Assembly: GCF_041270065.1 (NCBI RefSeq)
Contig: NZ_CP065958.1
Span: 434,001 to 498,000 of the forward strand
Source: Streptomyces fradiae
GTDB taxonomy: Bacteria > Actinomycetota > Actinomycetes > Streptomycetales > Streptomycetaceae
DNA length: 64,000 nucleotides
Direction: 5' to 3'
A model generated the notes under the pieces. The model did not search any database. It was not told where the DNA came from and worked only from the letters and a program-made list of their open reading frames with translations. The stretch's first letter is position 1, and each line of letters starts with the position of its first letter. Of the stretch, positions 35,685 through 43,866 are shown one piece after another. The translations under genes and the position numbers were made by a program.

Positions 35685-35687
35685 CCT
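35682..35687 (+). promoter_or_regulatory. -10 element TAGCCT overlapping the upstream stop codon
   Basis: TAGCCT starts with the stop TAG of the methyltransferase gene and ends 6 bases before ATG 35694. It is the same arrangement as at 35007-35012. Confidence 0.5.
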
Positions 35688-35693
35688 GAGGGC

Positions 35694-36521
35694 ATGGCTG
35701 TCGTACGGACGGGCGGCGTCGACGTCGTCTACGCGCGGGCGGGACGCGGGCCGCTGCTGGTCCTTGCGCACGGGGCCGGGCTCGACGGGCGGATGTGGCA
35801 GCCGCAAGTCGAGGCGCTGGCGGACGAGTTCACCGTGGTGGCCTGGGACGAACCGGGGTCCGGCCGGTCCGGCGACCTGCCGGCCGGTTTCGGCCTCGCG
35901 GACTTCGCGCGCGCCCTCGCCGCCGTGATCGAGGACGTCGGGCTCGGGCCGGCCCAGGTGGCGGGCCTGTCCTGGGGCGGCACGGTGGTCCTGGAGCTGT
36001 ACCGGCTGCGGCCGGACCTGGTGCGGTCGCTGCTGATGGTGGACACGTACGCCGGATGGAAGGGCTCACTGCCGCCGGAGGAGGTCGCGGCGCGGGTCGC
36101 CGGCGCGCGGCGGATGCTCGCGGCGCCCCGCGAGGAGTTCGACCCGACCCTGCCGGGCCTCTACGCCGACGGCCCGCCGGAACGGTTCGCGGCAGTGCTC
36201 GACGCCATGAACCGGGACGTGCGGCCGGAGACCATGGGCGCCCAGCTCTCCCTGATGGCCGAGGCCGACGAGACCGACCTGCTCCCCCGGATCACGGTGC
36301 CGACCCTCCTCCTGTGGGGCGAACGCGACGCCCGCTCCCCCCTGGACATCGCCCACGCCTTCCAGGCCGCGATCCCCCACGCCGACCTGGTGGTCATCCC
36401 GCAGGTCGGACACATGAGCAACCTGGAGGCCCCGGAGGCCTTCACGACGGCGGTCCGCGCCTTCTGCCGCGCGCACGCCCCGGGCGCGGCGCCGCCCGGG
36501 GCGGTCGGCTCTGCCGGCTGA
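35694..36521 (+). CDS. Alpha/beta hydrolase
   Basis: This 275-residue protein has the oxyanion region in 'LVLAHGAGLDGRMW', the nucleophile elbow 'VAGLSWGGTVVLEL' (Ser in GLSWGG), the acid Asp in 'LLWGERDARSPLDIAH' and the His in 'VGHMSNLEAPEAF', so the catalytic triad is complete. A helical cap lies at about 130-205. It is cytoplasmic with no signal peptide. The family includes esterases, haloperoxidase-like enzymes and 3-oxoadipate enol-lactonase; the substrate is open. It ends tail to tail with the SRPBCC gene, with no bases between the stops. Confidence 0.87.
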   Translation: MAVVRTGGVDVVYARAGRGPLLVLAHGAGLDGRMWQPQVEALADEFTVVAWDEPGSGRSGDLPAGFGLADFARALAAVIEDVGLGPAQVAGLSWGGTVVLELYRLRPDLVRSLLMVDTYAGWKGSLPPEEVAARVAGARRMLAAPREEFDPTLPGLYADGPPERFAAVLDAMNRDVRPETMGAQLSLMAEADETDLLPRITVPTLLLWGERDARSPLDIAHAFQAAIPHADLVVIPQVGHMSNLEAPEAFTTAVRAFCRAHAPGAAPPGAVGSAG

Positions 36522-36941
36522 TCAGGCGGTTTCGTCCAGGAGGGCGGCCAGGCCGTCCAGAACGTGCGGCCAGCCTTCGCCCATGCCCTCGATCGCCTTG
36601 CGGCCCATGGGGGAGTCGAGGTCGAAGCCCGCGTGGGTGAGGAAGAGGCGGGTGCCGCGGCCCTCGGGGGTGAGGCGCCAGGTGATGGTGGTGTCGAGGG
36701 TGCCCTTGGCGAAGCGGTAGGCGAGGAGGCGTTCGGGGTCGACGTCGGTGACCTCGCAGGGCTGGAGGCCCCAGTTCCCCATGTCGAGGGTGAAGCGGTG
36801 GCCGACGACCGGCTTGACGTCGCCGGCCGCCCACCAGCGGGCGTGCAGCGCCGGGTCGGTGAGGGCGGCCCAGACCGCGGCGGGCGGGTGCGGCAGGAAC
36901 CGCGCGAGCTCGATGGTGTCGGTGGCGGGCTTGTCGGTCAT
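36522..36941 (-). CDS. SRPBCC (AHSA1-like) domain protein
   Basis: This 139-residue protein has the START/AHSA1 pattern: 'IELARFLPHPPAAVWAALTD', 'ARWWAAGDVKPVVGHRF', 'LLAYRFAKGTLDTTITWRL', 'GTRLFLTHAGFDL' and the C-terminal helix 'GWPHVLDGLAALLDE'. Such proteins have a deep ligand-binding cavity. Its start overlaps the stop of an ArsR regulator (ATGA). ArsR-SRPBCC pairs are common in actinobacteria and the two are presumably co-regulated. The ligand is unknown. Confidence 0.85.
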   Translation of the reverse strand: MTDKPATDTIELARFLPHPPAAVWAALTDPALHARWWAAGDVKPVVGHRFTLDMGNWGLQPCEVTDVDPERLLAYRFAKGTLDTTITWRLTPEGRGTRLFLTHAGFDLDSPMGRKAIEGMGEGWPHVLDGLAALLDETA

Positions 36942-37252
36942 GGGTGGTTCTCCTCGTCCAGCAGGTCGGCCAGGGCGTCCAGGCGCTGTTTCCAGTAGTG
37001 CTCGAAGGGGTGCAGCCAGTCGCTGACCTCTTCGAGGCCCGCCGCCCTCAGGTGGTAGTAGCGGTGCCGGCCGCGCGGCTCCTCGCGGACCAGGCCGGCG
37101 GCCTTGAGGACCGCCAGGTGTTCGGAGACGGCGGGGCGGCCGAGCTCGAAGAGCCCGGCGAGCTCGCCGGTGGAGCGGGGCCCCGTGCGGAGGGCTTCCA
37201 GCAGTCTGCGGCGCACCGGACTGGCCAGCACGCCGAACACGTCGGTGGGCAT
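36938..37252 (-). CDS. ArsR-family transcriptional regulator
   Basis: This 104-residue winged-helix protein opens 'MPTDVFGVLASPVRRRLLEA' and continues with 'STGELAGLFELGRPAVSEHL', the recognition region 'LAVLKAAGLVREEPRGRHRY' and 'YHLRAAGLEEVSDWL'. No cysteine metal-binding motif is present, so it is not an arsenic or metal sensor of the classical type. It probably represses its own two-gene operon with the SRPBCC protein. The start ATG 37252 sits 6 bases after a TATCGT -10-like hexamer, suggesting a leaderless transcript. Confidence 0.87.
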   Translation of the reverse strand: MPTDVFGVLASPVRRRLLEALRTGPRSTGELAGLFELGRPAVSEHLAVLKAAGLVREEPRGRHRYYHLRAAGLEEVSDWLHPFEHYWKQRLDALADLLDEENHP

Positions 37253-37258
37253 GCCGCC

Positions 37259-37264
37259 ACGATA
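37259..37264 (-). promoter_or_regulatory. -10 element TATCGT of a probable leaderless promoter (ArsR gene)
   Basis: On the minus strand TATCGT is followed by GGCGGC and then the ATG at 37252, which is leaderless spacing. Confidence 0.5.
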
Positions 37265-37275
37265 CGTCGGGATTC

Positions 37276-37304
37276 TCCGACGCGTCAAAGATTTCCGACG
37301 CGTC
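37276..37304. repeat. Direct repeat TCCGACGCGTC upstream of ArsR
   Basis: Two identical 11-mers, 37276-37286 and 37294-37304, have an 18-bp period. They lie just upstream of the ArsR -10 element and before the divergent NUDIX gene. They are a plausible operator for ArsR. Confidence 0.45.
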
Positions 37305-37356
37305 GGGTGCCGAGGCGGGGGTGTGCGGGCGGGCACGCTCCGCCACACTGGGCGGT

Positions 37357-37833
37357 ATGCCCGACAAGCGCAGCGCCGGACTCCTGCTCTTCCGCCGCAC
37401 CCCGGACGGCGGCGGCCCGCAGGTGCTCATCGGCCACATGGGCGGCCCGTTCTGGGCCGCGCGTTCCGAGGCCGCCTGGTCGATCCCCAAGGGCGAGTAC
37501 GAGTCCGACGAGGCACCCGAGGACGCGGCGCGCCGGGAGTTCGCCGAGGAGCTGGGGCTGCCCGCGCCGGACGGCGCGTGGCTCGCGCTCGGCGAGAACC
37601 GGCAGCGCAACGGAAAGCTCGTCACCGTCTGGGCGGTGGAGGCGGATCTCGATCCGGAGCGGGTGGTGCCGGGGACCTTCACCATGGAGTGGCCGCGCGG
37701 TTCGGGCGTGCTGACGGAGTTCCCGGAGATCGACCGGGTCGGCTGGTTCGGCCTCACCGAGGCGGAACCGCTCCTGGTGGCCGGGCAACGGGTGTTCCTC
37801 GAACGGCTCGCCGCGCACCTCGCCGGGACCTGA
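37357..37833 (+). CDS. NUDIX hydrolase
   Basis: This 158-residue protein starts at ATG 37357. 'KRSAGLLLFRRTP' and 'WSIPKGEYESDEAPEDAA' lead into the NUDIX box, G-x5-E-x7-REFAEELGL, with all catalytic Glu residues present (RREFAEELG). The longer C-terminal half ('GSGVLTEFPEIDRVGWFGL' and 'AEPLLVAGQRVFLERL') matches the bacterial NUDIX type that hydrolyses dinucleoside polyphosphates or nucleotide sugars. It is cytoplasmic and Mg-dependent. It is divergent from ArsR; a weak -10-like CACACT lies 7 bases before the start. Confidence 0.87.
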   Translation: MPDKRSAGLLLFRRTPDGGGPQVLIGHMGGPFWAARSEAAWSIPKGEYESDEAPEDAARREFAEELGLPAPDGAWLALGENRQRNGKLVTVWAVEADLDPERVVPGTFTMEWPRGSGVLTEFPEIDRVGWFGLTEAEPLLVAGQRVFLERLAAHLAGT

Positions 37834-37927
37834 TCGGGCGGGCGCCGCGGGCCGCTTCACCCCGATTGTCAGACCCGTGCGAGAGGGTGGGATGAGACAG
37901 CCTCAGACCGTCGAGAGGGAGCCCGAC

Positions 37928-38173
37928 ATGACGCCCGTCACCGGCCGCGAGCGCGCGGCAGCGCAGGCCTATCTCCGGCTGCTCGAGTCCACCCAGGCCG
38001 TGCTCTCCGACCCGCGGCTCGAGCCGTACGCGGCGGCGATGCTGACCCACCCGATGGCGGAGGCCGACGCGGCGCTGCGGGACGCGGGCCTCGCGGGGAA
38101 CGAGGCGCATCTGCTGCGCCTGGTCGCGGCCTTGCGGGCCTCCCCCGCCGCGGAGCGGGGAAGGACCGCGTAA
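37928..38173 (+). CDS. Small hypothetical helical protein
   Basis: This 81-residue protein has ATG 37928 preceded by GAGAGGGAG; longer in-frame starts exist at 37877 and 37892. It is all-helical and Ala/Leu/Arg-rich: 'ERAAAQAYLRLLESTQAVL' and 'AEADAALRDAGLAGNEAHLL'. There is no membrane segment or metal motif. It ends with TAA, rare in this GC-rich context. It is convergent with the P450 gene. The function is unknown. Confidence 0.55.
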   Translation: MTPVTGRERAAAQAYLRLLESTQAVLSDPRLEPYAAAMLTHPMAEADAALRDAGLAGNEAHLLRLVAALRASPAAERGRTA

Positions 38174-38186
38174 GGGCCCCGGCCGG

Positions 38187-39434
38187 TCAGCCGAGCCGGA
38201 CGGGCAGGGCGCGCACGCTGTTGCCGACGAAGCTCGCGTGCCGGGTCAGTTCGGCCTCGGGGACCGCGAGGGCGAGGTCCGGGAAGCGGGTGAAGAGCGC
38301 CTCCAGGGCGAGGGTGGCCTCCATACGGGCGAGCGGCGCGCCCAGGCAGTAGTGCGGCCCGTGCCCGAGCGAGAGGTGCTTGACGGACTGGCCGCGGGTG
38401 ACGTCGAAGCGGTCGGCGTCGGGGCCGTACGCCTGGGGGTCGCGGCCCGCCGCCGAGTAGCCGGCGAGCACCGGGGTGCCGCGGGGGATCAGGGTGCCGT
38501 CGACGACGAGGTCGCGGACGGGATAGCGGAACGGGAAGTAGCTGACCGGGCTGTCCCAGCGCAGGGTCTCCTCGACCACGTCGGCCCACTCCGCGCGGCC
38601 CTCCCGGACGTGCGCGAGCTGCTCGGGGTGCGCGCACAGGGCGCGTACGGCGTTGGTGACGAGGTTCAGGGTGGTCTCGTGGCCCGCGATGATCAGCAGC
38701 ACCAGGGTGCCGATCAGCTCGGCCTGGTCGAGCCGGTCACCGCCCTCGTCGCGGGCCGCGATCAGACCGCTGATGAGGTCGTCGCCGGGGGCGGCGGCCT
38801 TGTCGGCGGCGAGGGCGGCGAGCAGTCCGACCAGTTCGCGGTTGGCGGCGACGGCCTGCTCGGGGCCGATGTCGGTGGCGACCACCTGGCTGGAGAGGTG
38901 GTGCAGCCGGTCCTGGTGCTCCTCGGCCACGCCGAGGAGTTCGCAGATGACGCCGAGCGGCAGCGGCAGGGCGTAGTGGCGGCGCAGGTCGGCGACGCCG
39001 TCGCCGCCGCGGGCCGCCGCGTCGAGTCCGTCGAGCAGGGTGGCGGTCACGGCCTGGACGCGCGGGCGCAGTTCCTCGATCCGGCGCGGGGTGAAGGCCT
39101 TGCTGACCAGGGAGCGCAGCCGCCGGTGGTCGGCGTCGTCGGCGGTGGTCATGCCCTGCACGGTGGCGAAGGTGCGCAGCGGCCAGCCCTCGGGTATGCG
39201 GCCCTCGGCGAGCGCGGTGAAGTGCCGGGCGCCCTTGGCGACGTCGGGGTGGGAGACGAAGTCGCGCAGGGCGTCGTGGCCGAGCACCGCCATGCCCTCG
39301 ATGCCGCCGGGGAGCAGCACGGGGGTCACCGCGCCCTGGGCGAGCAGCCGGGCGTTGTCCGCGTGCGGGCAGCCGCCGGCCGGGTCCAGGCGGTGCGGCG
39401 GTCTGCCGCCGGCGGCGGCGTGCGGGGTGTTCAC
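38187..39434 (-). CDS. Cytochrome P450
   Basis: This 415-residue soluble bacterial P450 has the I-helix oxygen-activating motif AGHETT at 250-255, the K-helix ExxR at 289-292 (ETLR) and the heme-binding loop 'LGHGPHYCLGAPLARME' with the proximal Cys at 363. It resembles CYP105/CYP107-type Streptomyces enzymes that hydroxylate natural products or xenobiotics. No ferredoxin or reductase gene is adjacent, so electrons must come from elsewhere. The N-terminus has no membrane anchor. Confidence 0.93.
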   Translation of the reverse strand: MNTPHAAAGGRPPHRLDPAGGCPHADNARLLAQGAVTPVLLPGGIEGMAVLGHDALRDFVSHPDVAKGARHFTALAEGRIPEGWPLRTFATVQGMTTADDADHRRLRSLVSKAFTPRRIEELRPRVQAVTATLLDGLDAAARGGDGVADLRRHYALPLPLGVICELLGVAEEHQDRLHHLSSQVVATDIGPEQAVAANRELVGLLAALAADKAAAPGDDLISGLIAARDEGGDRLDQAELIGTLVLLIIAGHETTLNLVTNAVRALCAHPEQLAHVREGRAEWADVVEETLRWDSPVSYFPFRYPVRDLVVDGTLIPRGTPVLAGYSAAGRDPQAYGPDADRFDVTRGQSVKHLSLGHGPHYCLGAPLARMEATLALEALFTRFPDLALAVPEAELTRHASFVGNSVRALPVRLG

Positions 39435-39642
39435 GGGCGGGGCACTCCTGACTGCGGAAGCGGGACCGGACGGTCGTGGCCCGGTCCGGTCACGAACGGT
39501 CAGATCCTAGGCTCAACCCGACGGAATACGTATGGAGTTGTACGGTCCTGCACCGACACCGACCCGGTCGCCGCCCGGCGTCGGCCCCGCGGCCGCACCG
39601 CGCCCGCACTGCGCCCACCCCTGCCCCCCCGGTGCCCGTCCG

Positions 39643-41607
39643 TCAGGGCACCGGCTCCTCCACCGGGCCGCCGCGCGGCCGGGTGCGGCGGCCGTGGAGG
39701 GCGGCGAGGCCGCGCCGGGTGGCGGCCACCACGACCCGGTCGCCGGGGCCGAGGGCCCGGTCGCCGGGGAGCTCCGGGAGTGCGGCGTAGCGCGAGCGGT
39801 CCAGTGGCACACCCGCGTCGCCGCGCGCGATGACCCGCCAGGCGCCCGGCTCGAACGCCTCGGCCGGGGTGCGGCCCTGGAGCAGCGGGTGGTCGGCGAC
39901 GTCGAGCGCGGCGAACAGCAGCACCCGCCGCTCGACGGGGATGGCGCCGAGCACCTGGCGGCCCATCATCGCCCCGGCGAACGCGGGCGCGGAGAGGTGG
40001 GAGACGCTGCGGCTGCGGGTGAGGGCGCCGGGGTGGACGGTGCGCAGGGTGCGGTAGACGGCGGTGGCGAAGTCGTCGTCGTAGAGGCGGAGCGCCACCC
40101 GCAGGCCGGGGCTGACGGAGCGGGCGTGCAGCGCGGCCTCCAGATTGGTGATGTCGACGCTGGTGAGGGCGAGCAGGGCGCGGGCGCGGTGGATCCGGGC
40201 GGCCTCCAGGACGCCTTCCTCGGTGACGTCGCCGAGCACGATCGGCACCCGCAGCCGGCGGGCGAGCGCGAGGCCGCGGGCCTCGGGGTCGGCCTCGACG
40301 CAGACCACCGGGATGTTCATGCGGCGGAGCCGGGCGAGCACCCGGGTGCCGACCTTGCCGAGGCCGAGCAGCACCACGTGTCCGGAGAGGCCGCGGGGCG
40401 GGCGGCGCAGGGTGGTGGCACTGCGCAGCGTGCCGAAGGCCTCCAGGAGCGCGGCGATCACCACGGGCAGCAGGAGCAGTCCGACGAATCCGGCGAGGAT
40501 CTGGAGGAGTTGGCGGCTGGTGGGCTCGTCGACGGCCGGGTCGCCGATGGCGAAGACGTCGAGGAGGATCAGATAGGCCGCGTGCAGCGGGTGGTCGCCG
40601 GTGGTGAAGGTGGAGGCCACGGTCAGGGCGAGGACCGCGGCGACGACCCCGGCGAGCGACCAGCGCAGCCGCCGCGAGAACAGCGAGCCGACCGGAAGGC
40701 CGGACCCGCCGAGCCAGCCGGTGGTCTGCGCGGGCCCCTCGTAACGCACCGTCTCGAGCGCGACGATGCCGCGCCCGGTGGCGGCGGCGACCTCGGCGTC
40801 CCCGGGCAGCAGCCTCGGTCCCTGCGGCCCGCTGCGCTCGGAGCCCTCGCAGCCGGCCGGGTCGCTGGCCGTCGAGGAGAGCAGCGCGAGGGTGCACAGG
40901 CCGGGGTCGGCGACCTCTCCGGGCGCGGACGGGGTGCGGTCGACGGCGTGCAGGAGGAGTCCGCCCGCCTGGATGATCTTCTTGCTGCCGGCCACGGCGG
41001 TCGCCGCGAGCGCGGGCGCGGCGGTGTCCGCGTCCGAGAGCACGGTGGTGGTGGCGTCCGGCTTCTCGGGGTCGAGGCCGGGCTCGGCCACGGCCGCCGC
41101 CTGGTCGAGCAGGGTGGCCAGGTGCTGGCCGAGGCGCCGGTTGTAGAGCCGGATGACCAGGCGCAGGCGCGGGTTGAGCCGGCGGGCGGTGAGCGCGGCG
41201 CGGATGTTGCGCTCGTCGTCCTCGAAGACCAGGGCGAGCGCCGCGGCCCGCTCGACGCCCGCGTCGAGCAGGGCGGTGTCGTCGATCTCCGCGGTCTCCA
41301 CGACCCGGATCGGCGGAACGTCCGGCGTTTCACCGGCCGCGCTCGCCGCCGGCGGGACCGCGGTGCGGGTGACGGCCGCGGTGACCCGCCCGAAGAGGGC
41401 CATCGCCCGTCCGGTGCGCCCGACGGGCCGGTCGGGCGCGTCGCCGGGGCCCGGCACGAGCAGGGTGACCCGCGCGTCGTACATCTCGTGGAGTTCGGCC
41501 GACAGCCGGTGGGCGAGGACGTCGTCGCCGCAGACGATCATGTGATCGGCGGGCGCCGGGGCACCGCCGGGGGCAACGGGCCTGCTCTGGTACGGGAGTG
41601 AGGACAC
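39643..41607 (-). CDS. Two-RCK-domain, two-TM K+-channel-like protein (copy 2)
   Basis: This 654-residue protein starts at GTG 41607, chosen because the N-terminus (VSSLPYQ...ADHMIVCGDDV) then aligns with copy 1 (MSGLPRQ...GEHMVVCGDDG at 11286); a GTG at 41700 would add 31 residues. The domain order matches copy 1: N-terminal RCK, TM1, pore-like loop ('YLILLDVFAIGDPAVDE', again without TVGYG), TM2, a second RCK with GLGKVG, and 'TRSRSVSHLSAPAFAGAMMG'. It has a roughly 40-residue insertion after the first strands and a different C-terminal stretch. It probably binds NAD(H) or nucleotide and gates ion flow or regulates a transporter. Confidence 0.8.
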   Translation of the reverse strand: MSSLPYQSRPVAPGGAPAPADHMIVCGDDVLAHRLSAELHEMYDARVTLLVPGPGDAPDRPVGRTGRAMALFGRVTAAVTRTAVPPAASAAGETPDVPPIRVVETAEIDDTALLDAGVERAAALALVFEDDERNIRAALTARRLNPRLRLVIRLYNRRLGQHLATLLDQAAAVAEPGLDPEKPDATTTVLSDADTAAPALAATAVAGSKKIIQAGGLLLHAVDRTPSAPGEVADPGLCTLALLSSTASDPAGCEGSERSGPQGPRLLPGDAEVAAATGRGIVALETVRYEGPAQTTGWLGGSGLPVGSLFSRRLRWSLAGVVAAVLALTVASTFTTGDHPLHAAYLILLDVFAIGDPAVDEPTSRQLLQILAGFVGLLLLPVVIAALLEAFGTLRSATTLRRPPRGLSGHVVLLGLGKVGTRVLARLRRMNIPVVCVEADPEARGLALARRLRVPIVLGDVTEEGVLEAARIHRARALLALTSVDITNLEAALHARSVSPGLRVALRLYDDDFATAVYRTLRTVHPGALTRSRSVSHLSAPAFAGAMMGRQVLGAIPVERRVLLFAALDVADHPLLQGRTPAEAFEPGAWRVIARGDAGVPLDRSRYAALPELPGDRALGPGDRVVVAATRRGLAALHGRRTRPRGGPVEEPVP

Positions 41608-41753
41608 GTCACCAGGATGCCCTGCCGCACCGACAGCCCGGCCGGCCGGGCGCACCGCACCCTCACCGGACCGCCCCGATCCGGCGCCGCCGTCCGACAC
41701 GCCGCGCTACGCCGGTCGGCGCACTCCGTCCTGCGCACACGGGGCGGTGTTCC

Positions 41754-41759
41754 TACGGT
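41754..41759 (+). promoter_or_regulatory. -10 element TACGGT of a probable leaderless promoter
   Basis: TACGGT ends 6 bases before ATG 41766 of the D-Ala-D-Ala carboxypeptidase gene. No ribosome binding site is present. Confidence 0.5.
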
Positions 41760-41765
41760 GGCTGA

Positions 41766-43076
41766 ATGATCGTCACGCCAGCTGTCCGTCATACCGCCGC
41801 CGGTGCCGCGGCGCTGCTGCTCGCCCTGCCGGTCCCGTACGCCCCGGCGGCCCTCGCCGCACCGGTCAATGCGCCGGTCAATACGCCGGTCACCACACCG
41901 GTCACCGCGCCGCTCGACGCCTCGGGCCGGGTCGCCGAGCCCACCCCGCCGGCCCGGCACTTCGTCGATCCGGCGCGGCTCGGGCGCCCCGGCACCCAGG
42001 TGCAGACGCTGCGGGGCGCGCCGGCGGTGCCGTCCCTGAGCGCGCTCTCCTGGGTGGTGGCGGACGCCTCAACGGGTGATGTCCTGGCGGCCCGCAACGC
42101 GCACAAGCCGCTGCCGCCGGCCAGCACCCTGAAGACGCTGTTCGCGCTCACGGCGCTGCCCGGTCACGACCCCGACGAGCGGCACCTGGTCAGCGACGCC
42201 GAGCTGACCGGCATCGGCGAGGGCAGCAGCCTGGTGGGGCTGAAGGAGGGCTACACCTACAAGGTGTCGGACCTGTGGAACGGGGTGTTCCTCAGCTCAG
42301 GGAACGACGCCGTGCACGTCCTCGCCGCCATGAACGGCGGCTGGTCGGCGATGTCGAAGAAGATGCAGGCGAAGGCCCGCGCCCTGGGCGCCCGCGACAC
42401 CCACGTGGTCTCCCCGGACGGCTACGACGCGCCGGGGCAGGTCTCGTCCGCGTACGACCTGGCGCTCTTCGGCCGGGCCGGGCTGCAGGATCCGCAGTTC
42501 ACCCGCTACTGCTCGACCCGGTACGCCGACTTCCCGGCCGGCTCGTGGTCGTACGGCATCGCCAACACCAACCGGCTGCTGACCGGTGAGAGCGGGGTGG
42601 ACCGCTATCCGGGTCTCATCGGGGTGAAGAACGGCTACACGAGCAATGCCGGCAACACCCTGATCGCGGCGGCCAAGCGCGGTTCGCGGACCCTGGTGGT
42701 GTCGGTGATGAACCCGCAGGGCGGCGGCGGGCTCGCGGTGTACGAGGAGGCCAGGGAGCTGCTCGACTGGGGCTTCGCGGCGGCCGGGAAGGTGGAGCCG
42801 GTCGGCTCGCTGCAGCCCGCGGCCCGGGAGTCCGCCCGGCCGGCGAAGGCCGGGGAGCGGCCGGTCCTGCGCGCGCAGGCCGGTCCGCAGGCGAAGGACC
42901 CGCTGCGCACGCTTGCCGCGAGCGGCGGGGCGCACGGCGCGGCCGCCCGTACCGCCGCCAAGGACGCCGCACCGTCCGGCACGGCGGCCGGCCTGCCCCT
43001 CGCCCTGGTCGGGGCGGCGCTCGGCGGCGCGCTCTCGCTCTGGCTGTGGCGCCGCTTCGGGGCCCGCGGCAACTGA
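41766..43076 (+). CDS. dacA: D-alanyl-D-alanine carboxypeptidase (penicillin-binding protein 5-like)
   Basis: This 436-residue exported protein has a signal peptide (about 1-31, cleavage after 'PAALAA'), then a short repeat PVNAPVNTPVTTPVTAP. The serine peptidase S11 domain has active-site SxxK in 'PASTLKTLFALTAL', SxN in 'VFLSSGNDAVHVLA' and a KNG box ('GVKNGYTSNAGNTLI') in place of the usual KTG. A Pro/Ala/Lys linker and a C-terminal helix ('LPLALVGAALGGALSLWLW') with basic tail (RRFGARGN) anchor it to the membrane. It trims the terminal D-Ala of peptidoglycan stem peptides. Confidence 0.9.
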   Translation: MIVTPAVRHTAAGAAALLLALPVPYAPAALAAPVNAPVNTPVTTPVTAPLDASGRVAEPTPPARHFVDPARLGRPGTQVQTLRGAPAVPSLSALSWVVADASTGDVLAARNAHKPLPPASTLKTLFALTALPGHDPDERHLVSDAELTGIGEGSSLVGLKEGYTYKVSDLWNGVFLSSGNDAVHVLAAMNGGWSAMSKKMQAKARALGARDTHVVSPDGYDAPGQVSSAYDLALFGRAGLQDPQFTRYCSTRYADFPAGSWSYGIANTNRLLTGESGVDRYPGLIGVKNGYTSNAGNTLIAAAKRGSRTLVVSVMNPQGGGGLAVYEEARELLDWGFAAAGKVEPVGSLQPAARESARPAKAGERPVLRAQAGPQAKDPLRTLAASGGAHGAAARTAAKDAAPSGTAAGLPLALVGAALGGALSLWLWRRFGARGN

Positions 43077-43098
43077 CCCGCCCACCGCGCCCGCCCCC

Positions 43099-43138
43099 GT
43101 CCGGCACGGTTCGGCACTGTCCGGCACAGTTCGGCGGG
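43099..43138. repeat. Two copies of a 20-bp direct repeat
   Basis: GTCCGGCACGGTTCGGCACT is followed at once by a near-copy (43119-43138) differing at three positions at most. It lies in the short gap after dacA. The role is unknown. Confidence 0.45.
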
Positions 43139-43224
43139 CGCCGTACGGTCCGGGCCCCAGCATGTCCGGAGGCCGCCGGGACGAACCCGCGCGGCCCCGG
43201 ACGGAGTGGGGAGCGGGAAGGGGA

Positions 43225-43848
43225 ATGGGAATGGGAATCGGGATGCGGACGGACACGTACGCGGCGGAGGTGGCGGACCGGTTCCGGGCGGTGAACGGGG
43301 TCCATCCGATGACGGCCGAGGACGACGCCTATGTGGACCGGCAGTTCGTGCCGCTCGATCGGCTGTGCGCCGCGCTCGGCCGGGACGCGGACGAGGCACG
43401 GCGGCTGATGCTGGACGGGCTGCTGCCGCTGCCCGGCTATCTGCGTTCGGACGGTACGCAGATGGTGCCGCGCGATCTGTTCGCGCTCGCGGCGGAGGCG
43501 GGCGGGCCAGAGCGGCTGCGGGCCTGGTTCACGGCGCACTGGGCGGACCCCGCCGAGGGCGAGGAGGAGTGGGCGGCGTATCTGAGCGGTCGGTACGTGT
43601 GTCTGCACCGGGTCGCACCGGACACGATCCGCCGCAAGGGCGAGCTGACGGCGGCGATCGCCTCGGCCGTCGCGGCGCCGCGGCCGGACGTACCGCTGTG
43701 GGCGGCGGCGCTGCACGCGCTGGTGGACGAGCTGGACGCGCTCGAACCGGACTTCGCGCCCTACGACCGGCTCCGCTTCGGCGGCCCGACCTCACGCGAC
43801 ACCTGCGTGGACGCCGTACGTGCCCGCTTCCCGCGCGCCGCGGTGTGA
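43225..43848 (+). CDS. DUF6058-family protein
   Basis: This 207-residue cytoplasmic protein has start ATG 43225 following GGGAAGGGGA; ATGs at 43231 and 43243 are alternatives within a GGGAAT triplet-repeat-like run (MGMGIGM). Motifs: 'YAAEVADRFRAVNGVHPMTA', 'YVDRQFVPLDRLCAALGRDA', 'LPLPGYLRSDGTQMVPRDLF' and 'GRYVCLHRVAPDTIRRKGEL'. I recognise it as the DUF6058 type, annotated in natural-product contexts but of unknown activity. It is convergent with a DUF3040 gene. Confidence 0.7.
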   Translation: MGMGIGMRTDTYAAEVADRFRAVNGVHPMTAEDDAYVDRQFVPLDRLCAALGRDADEARRLMLDGLLPLPGYLRSDGTQMVPRDLFALAAEAGGPERLRAWFTAHWADPAEGEEEWAAYLSGRYVCLHRVAPDTIRRKGELTAAIASAVAAPRPDVPLWAAALHALVDELDALEPDFAPYDRLRFGGPTSRDTCVDAVRARFPRAAV

Positions 43849-43866
43849 CCGCGGGAAGGCTCCCCC

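Noticed and set aside
39470..39520. GGACCGG / CCGGTCC inverted repeat upstream of the P450 gene
   Set aside because: Short GC-only arms with a long spacer; not distinguishable from background.
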